36,423 nt of DNA from Methanomicrobiales archaeon (GCA_028678905.1 JAJRCO010000222.1:1-36423), one strand, 5' to 3'. Shown: positions 27,309 to 35,710, counted from the first letter of the stretch. Numbers and translations: made by a program. The notes: generated by a model not told the origin, from the letters alone.

Positions 27309-28187
27309 ATGGAGTGCGATCACTGCCGGCAGGAGGCTATCGTCTTCCAGCCCTATTCCGGACAGCATCTGTGCGACCACCATTTCTCTCTCGATGTGGA
27401 GCGGAGAGCAAAGCGGATCATCAGGGCGAACGGATGGATACGTCCGAATGCACGCACCGCAATAATGGTATCCGGGGACGATGCGGGGGTGTCGCTCGTG
27501 CATTTTTTCGCCACGGTTTTCGGAGAACGACGGGATCTTTCATTTTTCGTGGTGTTGGTGGATGACCCAAAGGCAGATCGCGCCAGTGCGGAATATATCG
27601 GGGAGATCGCCCGTACGAGGGGCTGGGAATGGATCCGGGTAGTCATGCAGGATAGACATGAAACCGCACTGGGCAAGGCTGCCAGACCAGAGTACCACGG
27701 GCGGGAACAGGCTCCTGTGCTCGATGATCGCATTATTCGGAGAATCGCGCAAGAGAAAGGTGCCACCCAGCTCGCACTGGCCTCTACACTGGAGGACGAG
27801 GCCTGCGAGATGATGAGGGATGTCCTGTGGGGAGATGTTTCCCGGTTATACCGGACGGAAGGGGAGAATACTCTTCCCCTGATCCGGCCATTTGCGGGTG
27901 TCCCCGAACAGGAAGTCATTTTCTACGCCCGTATCCAGGGACTGCAGGAATCCGGTTTACCTGCTCGTTCAGGTAGTCAATCGCGGGAAGAGATTCGGGC
28001 AATGCTGGAAGATTTCACTTTCCGCCACCCCTCCACTCCTTTTGCGCTGGCCAATTTGAGAGCCGAGCTTATGATAGGCAAAAGCACTGGACCGATCCAT
28101 AGGCACAGCGGTCAACCCGGTGAGGATATATTCCGGAGGAGTGAGAATATGAAGAAAACACCAGGTGAGGATCAGAATGCAGTGTGA
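27309..28187 (+). CDS. Degenerate NcsA/Ctu1 (TIGR00269)-like PP-loop family protein, catalytic motifs lost
   Basis: Family-wide alignment by eye: CxxC...YSGQHLCDHHF, AIMVSGDDAG (PP-loop position), APVLDDRIIRRIAQEKGATQLALASTLEDEACEMMRDVLWGDVSRL, PLIRPFAGVPEQEVIFYARIQGL, SQSREEIRAMLEDF. Confidence 0.75.
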   Translation: MECDHCRQEAIVFQPYSGQHLCDHHFSLDVERRAKRIIRANGWIRPNARTAIMVSGDDAGVSLVHFFATVFGERRDLSFFVVLVDDPKADRASAEYIGEIARTRGWEWIRVVMQDRHETALGKAARPEYHGREQAPVLDDRIIRRIAQEKGATQLALASTLEDEACEMMRDVLWGDVSRLYRTEGENTLPLIRPFAGVPEQEVIFYARIQGLQESGLPARSGSQSREEIRAMLEDFTFRHPSTPFALANLRAELMIGKSTGPIHRHSGQPGEDIFRRSENMKKTPGEDQNAV

Positions 28188-28923
28188 CCCGGGCTGTGAG
28201 GCAGAACGCATCGAGCAGATGATCCGACACGTCCTGTGGAGCAGCAGCTGCGCTGGAATCGTGGTAGGAGTAAGCGGTGGTGTTGATTCGTCTCTGGCAG
28301 CTGTCCTCTGCACGGCGGCGTTGGGAAAGGAGAGGGTGAAGGGGGTACTCCTTCCTTCGGAAGTGACCCGAAAAGAGGATATCCGGGATGCCCGGAACCT
28401 CTGCACCGCCCTAGGCATTCCTGCGGTGACCGTCAGCATCCAGCCTATTCTGGATCGATACCGGGAGACACCCGGCTACCTCCAGAACACGTACCTGGAG
28501 GGGAATCTGACGGCCCGCATCCGCATGACCCTCCTGTACTACCTGGCGAACCGCGAGTACCGGCTGGTATGCGGAACCTCCAACCGGAGTGAATACCTGC
28601 TCGGATACTGCACCAAATACGGGGACAATGCGGCCGATTTCCAGCCCATCCTACATTTGTATAAAACAGAGGTATATGCCCTCGCCCGACACCTGGAATT
28701 GCCCGCCGCAATACTCGACAAACCTCCATCAGCGGGGTTATGGGCGGGACAGACCGACGAAGGGGAACTCGGCCTCACCTATCCCGTGATCGACCAGGCT
28801 CTCCGTGCGTTGGAGAGCAACCGGTGGTTGGCCAGCACCGATGAGGAGGAGAAAGTGCTCCGGCTGGTAGAGAGCAGCCGTCACAAGAGGTCCCCCCCAT
28901 TCAGCCTGCTAGCAGGGTCTTGA
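28177..28923 (+). CDS. nadE: NAD synthetase (ammonia-dependent type)
   Basis: GIVVGVSGGVDSSLAAVLC, LEGNLTARIRMTLLYYLAN, LVCGTSNRSEYLLGYCTKYGDNAADFQPI, LYKTEVYALARHLELP, KPPSAGLWAGQTDEGELG. Confidence 0.94.
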   Translation: MQCDPGCEAERIEQMIRHVLWSSSCAGIVVGVSGGVDSSLAAVLCTAALGKERVKGVLLPSEVTRKEDIRDARNLCTALGIPAVTVSIQPILDRYRETPGYLQNTYLEGNLTARIRMTLLYYLANREYRLVCGTSNRSEYLLGYCTKYGDNAADFQPILHLYKTEVYALARHLELPAAILDKPPSAGLWAGQTDEGELGLTYPVIDQALRALESNRWLASTDEEEKVLRLVESSRHKRSPPFSLLAGS

Positions 28924-29611
28924 AGATCCGGGTGTATCGCTCGGGGTGATTAAGGAACGAGAGATCCACGCGTTTCTCGACCAGATGATACAGAGTTACT
29001 CCCTCCTCGATTCCCAAGATGGTGCTGTGCGAGGGCTGACCGGTCCGCAGCGGAGGGACGGACGGGTAATGGGGATTCTTCACTATCTGTTCTCCCACCA
29101 TCATGTAATAGGCAGCCCCATGTCGACCCTCGTACATCTGGTAGTCGCTGGAGAATTTGCAGGAGACCAGGTTTGCCATCAGCAATTTTCTCGTAGAGGC
29201 ATTGATGGTGACATGCCCGTATCCGGGAGGAATGATCACCTTCTCCCCCTCTCTGGCAAAGATGAGCACCACATCACTGATATCGCCATTCTGCAGCAGA
29301 TAATGAGCCTCTCCTGTCAGCACCTCATACACCTCCGGATAGTGTACTCCGGAGGGGGCAGGCGGATGATAATGCCCTTTGGTCTTCACGTACTCTCCGC
29401 AGAGGGTCAGCGGGGGAATTTCGGTAACATCATAGCGCACCGTCTGCGCGGAGAGCCAGGCGCGATCCTGGTCAGTCCGGGCGAGATCGCGATACATAAA
29501 ATAGAGGGATCCGGAACAGGGACACTCCGGGATGGCCAGGACCTGGCGCACTTCGTCGACGTTTCGTGCCTGAGGGGGAGGGGTTTCCCCCGGCCATCCG
29601 GGTATCATCAC
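28901..29611 (-). CDS. pgiA: Cupin-type archaeal glucose-6-phosphate isomerase
   Basis: YVKTKGHYHPPAPSGVHYPEVYEVLTGEAHYLLQNG ... VIIPPGYGHVTINAS; cupin metal-binding motifs of archaeal PGI. Confidence 0.9.
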   Translation of the reverse strand: MMIPGWPGETPPPQARNVDEVRQVLAIPECPCSGSLYFMYRDLARTDQDRAWLSAQTVRYDVTEIPPLTLCGEYVKTKGHYHPPAPSGVHYPEVYEVLTGEAHYLLQNGDISDVVLIFAREGEKVIIPPGYGHVTINASTRKLLMANLVSCKFSSDYQMYEGRHGAAYYMMVGEQIVKNPHYPSVPPLRTGQPSHSTILGIEEGVTLYHLVEKRVDLSFLNHPERYTRIFKTLLAG

Positions 29612-30897
29612 TTCTTTCTACGTACCTTGGCTATATAATAAAGTCCACCCAAGATGGCTGCTCCCAGGAGGGCGATAACCAGAGGATTGGAGGCCTGACT
29701 GAAGATACCCTGCGACGCCACTACTTCCATCTCAACCTTCATTGTCTTGGATATCTGAGGATTGTCCAGAGAATCCCGGTATCGGATCTCCGAATCCAGC
29801 CCGTAACTCTTGATCGTCGCGGTTCCATCTGCGCTCACTTCATAACGAGCAATCACACTCTGCCCGGGTTTCAGATCTCCCAGGAACGCGGTGTCGTCGC
29901 TACTCGTAAAGGGATCGACCGCAGAAAGGCGGGCCTGGGCACGGAATACCTCTGCAGATCCGGTATTTTTGTACTCCACTTCGATGGTCCGCTTCTCTCC
30001 CGGGCGTACCTGGATGGGAGCAGATATCACTGAAAATTCGATCTTTCCCCCAACCGGAACGCCAAAGGTGACCGGATCCGAGGTGATGGTATCTCCTTCA
30101 AAATCCAGATAATCGAGATACACATCGAGGGGATACACTTGATTTTCCGTGGCGGAGCTGGATACCGCTACTTTGTATCGAGCGGTGATCGTGCTTCCCG
30201 CGGGAAAATTACCGATATATACACTACTGTCCGTAGGCATGACCGGGCTGTGGCCATTCTGGGCGATGCGTGCAATGGCTTTCTGTGCGTCAACGCTGCC
30301 GATATTCTTGAGGGTCAGAGTAAGATACCCCTCCGCCCCCACATCCAGGTGTTCGGCCACCGCTTCCTGTACTTCCAGTTCCACGCTGGGACGGATGTTG
30401 ATGGTCAGGGGCAGGTCCTCGGTTACCGTCTTGTAGTAGTAGTGGATGTTATCCTGCCCCTCTGATTCGGCCGAATAAAGATAGGTATACTCGGTGCGCA
30501 GCAGGGCGGTATAAATGCCCCCGGTAGCCTGATTATCGATCTTTACATCGAAGGAGACCGTCCTGGTGTTCCCACCTTCCACATCACCGATCATCTGGGG
30601 ATCAGATTTCACGGTCATGGGTGTTCCGTTGGCGAGGAGAGCCACTCTCACCAGCTTCGCAGTTGTCGGAAGGTCATCCCGACTCACGATGTCTGACCTC
30701 ACGATCTTCAGGTCGATAAGCCCTCTGTTTTCCACCAGGACCGATACTTTCTCGCCAGCCCCTGGAGAGAATTCATTGGTGCCGGAGATGGCGGCCGAGA
30801 TATCCGGCCCGCCGGAGATGTACAGGGTTCCCGCCAGTGCGGGTACAGCAAATAGGGCCATTATCAGAGTGATAATGAAAAAATATCTGATTTTCAT
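29608..30897 (-). CDS. Secreted, C-terminally membrane-anchored S-layer-like/CARDB-type repeat protein (COG1361-like)
   Basis: ATG at 30897: signal peptide MKIRYFFIITLIMALFAVPALAG, repeated beta-sandwich domains with NTG/NIGS motifs, C-terminal TM NPLVIALLGAAILGGLYYIAKVRRKK. Confidence 0.8.
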   Translation of the reverse strand: MKIRYFFIITLIMALFAVPALAGTLYISGGPDISAAISGTNEFSPGAGEKVSVLVENRGLIDLKIVRSDIVSRDDLPTTAKLVRVALLANGTPMTVKSDPQMIGDVEGGNTRTVSFDVKIDNQATGGIYTALLRTEYTYLYSAESEGQDNIHYYYKTVTEDLPLTINIRPSVELEVQEAVAEHLDVGAEGYLTLTLKNIGSVDAQKAIARIAQNGHSPVMPTDSSVYIGNFPAGSTITARYKVAVSSSATENQVYPLDVYLDYLDFEGDTITSDPVTFGVPVGGKIEFSVISAPIQVRPGEKRTIEVEYKNTGSAEVFRAQARLSAVDPFTSSDDTAFLGDLKPGQSVIARYEVSADGTATIKSYGLDSEIRYRDSLDNPQISKTMKVEMEVVASQGIFSQASNPLVIALLGAAILGGLYYIAKVRRKK

Positions 30898-30909
30898 TCG
30901 TTCCACATC

Positions 30910-30931
30910 TGTTGTAATGATTGTAACAACA
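30910..30931. promoter_or_regulatory. Inverted repeat in divergent promoter, candidate operator
   Basis: TGTTGTaatgattgtaACAACA: perfect 6-bp arms between divergent S-layer-like and TrmB genes. Confidence 0.45.
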
Positions 30932-30963
30932 TTTATCAATCCTCGCTATTAAGTGTTAGCACG

Positions 30964-31731
30964 ATGACGTCGGTCGACCAGAACCGGCTGGTGGAGATCC
31001 TGAAAAATCTGGGGTTGACCAAGTACGAGGCGCTGGTATATATCGGACTTCTGGGAATCAGGGAAGGTTCTGCGACCGAGATCCACGAGATCTCGGGGGT
31101 ACCCCGGGCTTCGGTATATCCGGCGCTGAACCGCCTTATGCAGAAGAATCTAGTCAGCATCTCCCATACCTCACCCCGCCGTTACCGGGCTACCCCGCCG
31201 GAGGAGGGGATCGGCCACCTCCTGAGCCGGATAGAGGTGAATGCGGATGAGGCGAAGGAAACCCTCCGGGAAATCCATCAAAAACCCATCCAGAAAGTTC
31301 GGGGAGAGGAGGAACTAATCTGGAGTATCTACGGGAAAGAACATATCATCGACCGCTTGGTTGATCTGATCGAGGGGGCGAAGGTGGATATTCGCCTAAT
31401 GGCGCACTGGGATCTCCTCCAGGGGGAGGTGGCAGATGCGCTGATCGGTATTCCACCCGCAGTGAAGGTGGAGATGATCTGCGACCGGTGGGAGAGTGAG
31501 AGACAACCCCATTTCACCGTCCTTGCAGAACCGGTTCAGCCTTTCCGTGATTCTATTCCCCCGCCCAACATGGCGGGTATGTTTCTGGTGGACGGAAAAC
31601 AGGTCATGGTCAGTATGGGAAGCGGGGATGAGATGCCCAGCGCCCTTTTTTCCGAGTCTGCAGGTTTCGTCCAGTTTTTCCTCCGGTACTATCGGTTCAT
31701 CCTGGACTGGAAAAAGCAGTCGGATCAATAG
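30964..31731 (+). CDS. TrmB-family transcriptional regulator
   Basis: LVEILKNLGLTKYEALVYIGLLGIREGSATEIHEISGVPRASVYPALNRLMQKNLVSISHTSPRRYRATPPEEGI, plus C-terminal PLD-like region. Confidence 0.88.
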   Translation: MTSVDQNRLVEILKNLGLTKYEALVYIGLLGIREGSATEIHEISGVPRASVYPALNRLMQKNLVSISHTSPRRYRATPPEEGIGHLLSRIEVNADEAKETLREIHQKPIQKVRGEEELIWSIYGKEHIIDRLVDLIEGAKVDIRLMAHWDLLQGEVADALIGIPPAVKVEMICDRWESERQPHFTVLAEPVQPFRDSIPPPNMAGMFLVDGKQVMVSMGSGDEMPSALFSESAGFVQFFLRYYRFILDWKKQSDQ

Positions 31732-32459
31732 TCGTTGATCGAATTCATAGTCCGCACGTCAACCAGACCTTTCAGCGCTTTGGTGACGACGGGGCGCCCG
31801 CTCTCTTTGATCGCAGCCATGGCATTGGTTCCTCCGACCATCACCACCCCAAAGTACTGAGGGCTCACCGGGACTCCGAGAAGGTGGATATTGGGAATGC
31901 CCATGTCGAGGATCCCGGTAAAGCCGGTCGAGGCAAGATCATCCAGGAGAAGAGAGACCCGTGATTCCGATTCCATATGGCATTCGCGGATATTTGCCAG
32001 AATCGTCCCCTTGCCCTGATGCATCACCGAGGAAATAGAGGTGATATCCTGCGATGCCAGCACTTCCAGGGGATCGATGGTGGTATCCTCGTACAGGATG
32101 AAGTTAGTGAACCTCCGGGGCATCCGTTCCTCTACTTCCACCACCCCTCCCCCGATCGGACGGATCGGCACACCCTTCCGCAGCAGGAGTCCATCGAGGG
32201 TGAGGGAACACATGGTGCAGATTCCTGTGTTCTCCTCGGGTATGGTGAAATCCTCCATTATTTCCCCTGCTTCCAGGAACCTCACCCTGTCGCTTACCGA
32301 AATACCGGCCCGGTATGCGTTTTTCATGGTCATAATAGCATACTCGAGGTCTTCGTCCCGAATAAGAGAGAGATTGTAGATGATATCTCCCGTATTTTCC
32401 GCGGGATCATAGGTCACCTTGATGGCGTATTCATCAATGCGGTTATTGATAAATTTCAT
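31725..32459 (-). CDS. NrpR-domain (DUF128) protein lacking an N-terminal HTH (NrpRII-like)
   Basis: AGISVSDRVRFLEAGE, NTGICTMCSLTLDGLLLRKGVPIRPIGGGVVEVE, RFTNFILYEDTTIDPLEVLASQDITS, ANIRECHMES; starts directly in the NrpR domain. Confidence 0.85.
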   Translation of the reverse strand: MKFINNRIDEYAIKVTYDPAENTGDIIYNLSLIRDEDLEYAIMTMKNAYRAGISVSDRVRFLEAGEIMEDFTIPEENTGICTMCSLTLDGLLLRKGVPIRPIGGGVVEVEERMPRRFTNFILYEDTTIDPLEVLASQDITSISSVMHQGKGTILANIRECHMESESRVSLLLDDLASTGFTGILDMGIPNIHLLGVPVSPQYFGVVMVGGTNAMAAIKESGRPVVTKALKGLVDVRTMNSINDY

Positions 32460-32494
32460 GGGGGGATTCATCAGATTATCTCGATTCTGGTACG

Positions 32495-32510
32495 AGAAAA
32501 ATTGTTCTAT
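32495..32510. repeat. 16-bp direct repeat copy 1 (AGAAAAATTGTTCTAT), candidate NrpR-like operator
   Basis: Exact 16-bp match to 32750-32765; contains AGAA-N6-TTCT dyad. Confidence 0.6.
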
Positions 32511-32531
32511 TGTTGGGCAGGGTATAGGTAA

Positions 32532-32552
32532 GGTATTCGGAATCCGATAACC
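32532..32552. promoter_or_regulatory. 21-bp near-palindrome, candidate operator
   Basis: GGTATTCGGAATCCGATAACC, 8 of 10 base pairs symmetric around a central A. Confidence 0.45.
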
Positions 32553-32560
32553 TTCAAAAA

Positions 32561-32572
32561 TTTTCCGGAAAA
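32561..32572. promoter_or_regulatory. 12-bp perfect palindrome TTTTCCGGAAAA
   Basis: Direct reading; in the same intergenic region. Confidence 0.4.
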
Positions 32573-32749
32573 CTCACCGGAAGTCGATGCAACAGCCGTC
32601 ACGTAGTCTCACCATTCGGCGCGAGAATAGACAGGAAGCCTTATCGAGAGGATTACTCACCTTCTGCACTTTATCACCAAAAACCAGCCAAAAATCGCCC
32701 TTTCCATGTAAATACCCTGTTACACCGATATCTGCAGAAACGGAAGAAC

Positions 32750-32765
32750 AGAAAAATTGTTCTAT
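32750..32765. repeat. 16-bp direct repeat copy 2 (AGAAAAATTGTTCTAT), candidate NrpR-like operator
   Basis: Exact match to copy 1; lies 23-38 nt upstream of the 32788 start codon; flanks also form GAACA-N7-TGTTC. Confidence 0.6.
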
Positions 32766-32787
32766 CCCCGGCAGGAATATAAGGTAG

Positions 32788-33723
32788 ATGGATCCAGATA
32801 CGCGTTCACGGGCAAAAGATGCACTCCGCACCATCTTTGAGACCGCGGCCTACCAGGTAGACGACCTTGAAGCACCTCTTGATCTCTCCGCAACTCAGGG
32901 GGACACCTGCGTGGTTCTCCTTGCGTCGGACGATACTCCTGAGGTGGAAGAGTTCGATAACCGCAACTTCCGGTTGAAGATCAATGACAAAGATATTACC
33001 TGTACCAAGCTCCTGTTCACTACAAGGGACGACCTGAAGACACACCGGTGCGTCCGATGGGGTCTGGGCGATCTGGCCGCCTGGTCAGGTGAGGCCGCTG
33101 TGGCCCGGGTGATGAGGAAATTCTTTTCCATACCTCTTGCTGTCGAGGTTCCGCAACCGACAACGGCACCCGGCCAGGAACTGGTGGGGCCCGAGATCCT
33201 GCATTTCCCGGTGAAAATCACCGCAAAGAGAGCCGTCCAGATCGCCGGGATTGAAGGGGTTCCTCGCTGCCGTTACCTTCCCCACTGGCAGTATCAGGTG
33301 TCTGTCAGCGGAGAACGATCCTACAAGGGAAAGAGCATCCAGTTCAGCGGTGAAAAGAAAGGGATGCTGAATGCGATTAACGGTATTGAAGTGGAAGCGC
33401 CGGAGGTCGTTCCCGAGACCAGCGGAATTATTCCCGATTCCGAAATGGTACAGATGAAAATCGACAAAGAACAGGCGAAGCAGCGAATCATAAACGAGAT
33501 CGTAGAGTCCCAGACCAAGACCATCCGCCTGCGGCAGGAAAAGGGAGATGCGATCTATTATGAGGAGAAGGTGTTCCGGCCGGAAGGGAACGAAGTAAAG
33601 ATGGATCTGAACCTGATCTATGTCCCGGTGTGGAGCGTGAAGGGAAAGAAGATCATCGAGGTAAATGGATATACCGGCGAGGTGCTGACCATGCCGATGG
33701 ATGAGGGCTGCGAGATCCTGTGA
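32788..33723 (+). CDS. Conserved-looking hypothetical protein (311 aa)
   Basis: Long ORF with coherent composition: MDPDTRSRAKDALRTIFETAAYQVDDLEAP ... LNLIYVPVWSVKGKKIIEVNGYTGEVLTMPMDEGCEIL; immediately followed by the oxidoreductase gene. Confidence 0.8.
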   Translation: MDPDTRSRAKDALRTIFETAAYQVDDLEAPLDLSATQGDTCVVLLASDDTPEVEEFDNRNFRLKINDKDITCTKLLFTTRDDLKTHRCVRWGLGDLAAWSGEAAVARVMRKFFSIPLAVEVPQPTTAPGQELVGPEILHFPVKITAKRAVQIAGIEGVPRCRYLPHWQYQVSVSGERSYKGKSIQFSGEKKGMLNAINGIEVEAPEVVPETSGIIPDSEMVQMKIDKEQAKQRIINEIVESQTKTIRLRQEKGDAIYYEEKVFRPEGNEVKMDLNLIYVPVWSVKGKKIIEVNGYTGEVLTMPMDEGCEIL

Positions 33724-33730
33724 AGCACGC

Positions 33731-35059
33731 ATGATCGTCGTCATCGGGGGCGGACCGGCCGGGAGACTAGGAGCGATCCGCCTCGCCCATGCGGGAAAAG
33801 AAGTGCTCCTCCTGGAAAAGAAAAAGATTGGAGGACAGTGCCTTCACCACGGATGTATGGTCGTCTGCGCACTCAGCGATGCAGCCCGTTGGATACGAAG
33901 CGGGGAACAGCTGCAACAGCTGGGTATCGCTTCTTCCACACCGGCGATCTCGTTTTCTACACTCATAAAAGAGATGCAGAAGATCCAGGGCCAGATAGAG
34001 GCGGTCCTGGATGAGGAGACCCGGCAGGCCGGTGTGGAGATACAATACGGGGTTGAAGGACGGTGCGAAGGAGAAGCCCTATATGTGGACGGAGAACAGG
34101 TGCCGGCAGAAGCAGGAATCATCGCTACTGGATCCCGTCCCATCGTCCTGGATATTCCGGGCAGGGAACGCCCGGGAGTGATCACCCCCCACACTCTGGG
34201 AAGCCTCGAAACGCTTCCCCTCCGCCTGACTATCATCGGGGGAGGCATCATGTCGGCAGAGTTCGCCTATGCGTTTAGCGCGTTTGGTTCGGAAGTAACC
34301 ATCATTGCACGGAGTGGCTTCCTCCGTACTCTGGATCCCCTTCTGAGGAGAGGAGCGAGAACAGATCTGGAAGGGGTGATCATCCGCGAGAACACCCCAG
34401 TCACCGCAATCGAGCGATCTGGGGGGCTCCTTTCAGTGCGGGGACGGGACGACGAAGAATTGAGCGAGGCAGAGGTAGTACTGATGGCATCCGGACTCCG
34501 CCCTAACGCGGAATGTGCACGCGGACTGCGCAAAGGCGACCTGGGGGAGATCGTGGTGGACGATCACTTAAGGACCAGTGTGCCCGGCATCTATGCCGCC
34601 GGAGACGTTGCCGGACCACCGTACCTCACACCCGTTGCCCGTATGGAGGGGATGATCGCGGCAGACAATATCCTGGGCAAAGAGAGGCAGATGGATTACC
34701 GGGCCATCCCTCAGTCAATCTCGCTGTCACGGGACTTCATGTTCTGCGGTGAGCCCTCTGAGGATACCGCGGCCATCGGTTCACCTGCCCCGGCCGGGCC
34801 GGGTTCATTCTGGGCTGTTCCCTCCCGTAACACTGGTACGGCACGACTGATGATCCAGGGAGAGAGCGGAGAGCTGGAGGGTGTGCGCCTCATTGCGCCG
34901 GGTGGTTCGCTCATCGGTGCCTACCTCTCAGCCCTTATCCGCAGGGGATGTACGGTTACCGAACTGGAGGATCTCATCGAAGTCCATCCAAACACCGATG
35001 GCATCCTTCCGCTGATACGATATATGGGGGAATGGAACAAAAAGAGGAAACGGAGCTAG
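33731..35059 (+). CDS. Dihydrolipoamide dehydrogenase-like FAD/NAD pyridine nucleotide-disulfide oxidoreductase
   Basis: VVIGGGPAGRLGAIRLAHAGKEVLLLEKKKIGGQCLHHGC redox motif, LTIIGGGIMSAEFAYAFSAFGSEVTII, GIYAAGDVAGPPYLTPVARMEG. ATG at 33731 preferred. Confidence 0.88.
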   Translation: MIVVIGGGPAGRLGAIRLAHAGKEVLLLEKKKIGGQCLHHGCMVVCALSDAARWIRSGEQLQQLGIASSTPAISFSTLIKEMQKIQGQIEAVLDEETRQAGVEIQYGVEGRCEGEALYVDGEQVPAEAGIIATGSRPIVLDIPGRERPGVITPHTLGSLETLPLRLTIIGGGIMSAEFAYAFSAFGSEVTIIARSGFLRTLDPLLRRGARTDLEGVIIRENTPVTAIERSGGLLSVRGRDDEELSEAEVVLMASGLRPNAECARGLRKGDLGEIVVDDHLRTSVPGIYAAGDVAGPPYLTPVARMEGMIAADNILGKERQMDYRAIPQSISLSRDFMFCGEPSEDTAAIGSPAPAGPGSFWAVPSRNTGTARLMIQGESGELEGVRLIAPGGSLIGAYLSALIRRGCTVTELEDLIEVHPNTDGILPLIRYMGEWNKKRKRS

Positions 35060-35164
35060 GGCCCGCGAAGAGGACACGATTGACCGCCGACTCCTCCACC
35101 GGTGTACTGAAGTGTACCGCAAAACGATCTTCTAAGTAGAAGAGACCGCCCATACTATTTCATC

Positions 35165-35710
35165 ATGAGATCCAGACATCCTCGAAAAGTGATGGAAGCC
35201 GGGGTCGGCTACCTCACCCATAATCTGGATCTGTACGACCACCTGCGCTCATCCCTGCAGAACTTTACCTCGCTTGCAAACGGGATGCTCGTGATCAGCA
35301 CCCTCTCACTGATCTGTTCTCTCTGGTATTTTTCTCAGTTTTTTGTTTCTGACGGGATGATCAATTATCGCCTTATTCCTCTCTCGGTCATTTTCTTCGG
35401 TGTATCTGCGGTCGCCTTTTCCGCAGTTCGTGGCATTTTATTTCTGATCCAGTTGATCCTTGACCGGTCCCGTGCGGTCGCACAAAGCGCCCGTGGAAAA
35501 AAGATCAGCTCCCTTAAGGGCCATGCGGTGCGGGACTATATGCGGGGGATGGAGGGGGTGCTCTCCACTTCAGTCTCTCTCTGGTGGGATGCCCATACGA
35601 TGTCCCTACGGACCGTTTTTGTGCTCATTCCGGGATTTCTCTTTTACTTTCTGGGCCTCGCCACCCTACTTGCATACGCCCTGGGGTTGTTCATGGAATT
35701 CGGTGGATGA
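35165..35710 (+). CDS. Hypothetical integral membrane protein
   Basis: 181 aa with about three hydrophobic segments (MLVISTLSLICSLWYFSQFFV, LIPLSVIFFGVSAVAFSAVRGILFLIQLIL, VFVLIPGFLFYFLGLATLLAYALGLFM). Confidence 0.7.
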   Translation: MRSRHPRKVMEAGVGYLTHNLDLYDHLRSSLQNFTSLANGMLVISTLSLICSLWYFSQFFVSDGMINYRLIPLSVIFFGVSAVAFSAVRGILFLIQLILDRSRAVAQSARGKKISSLKGHAVRDYMRGMEGVLSTSVSLWWDAHTMSLRTVFVLIPGFLFYFLGLATLLAYALGLFMEFGG

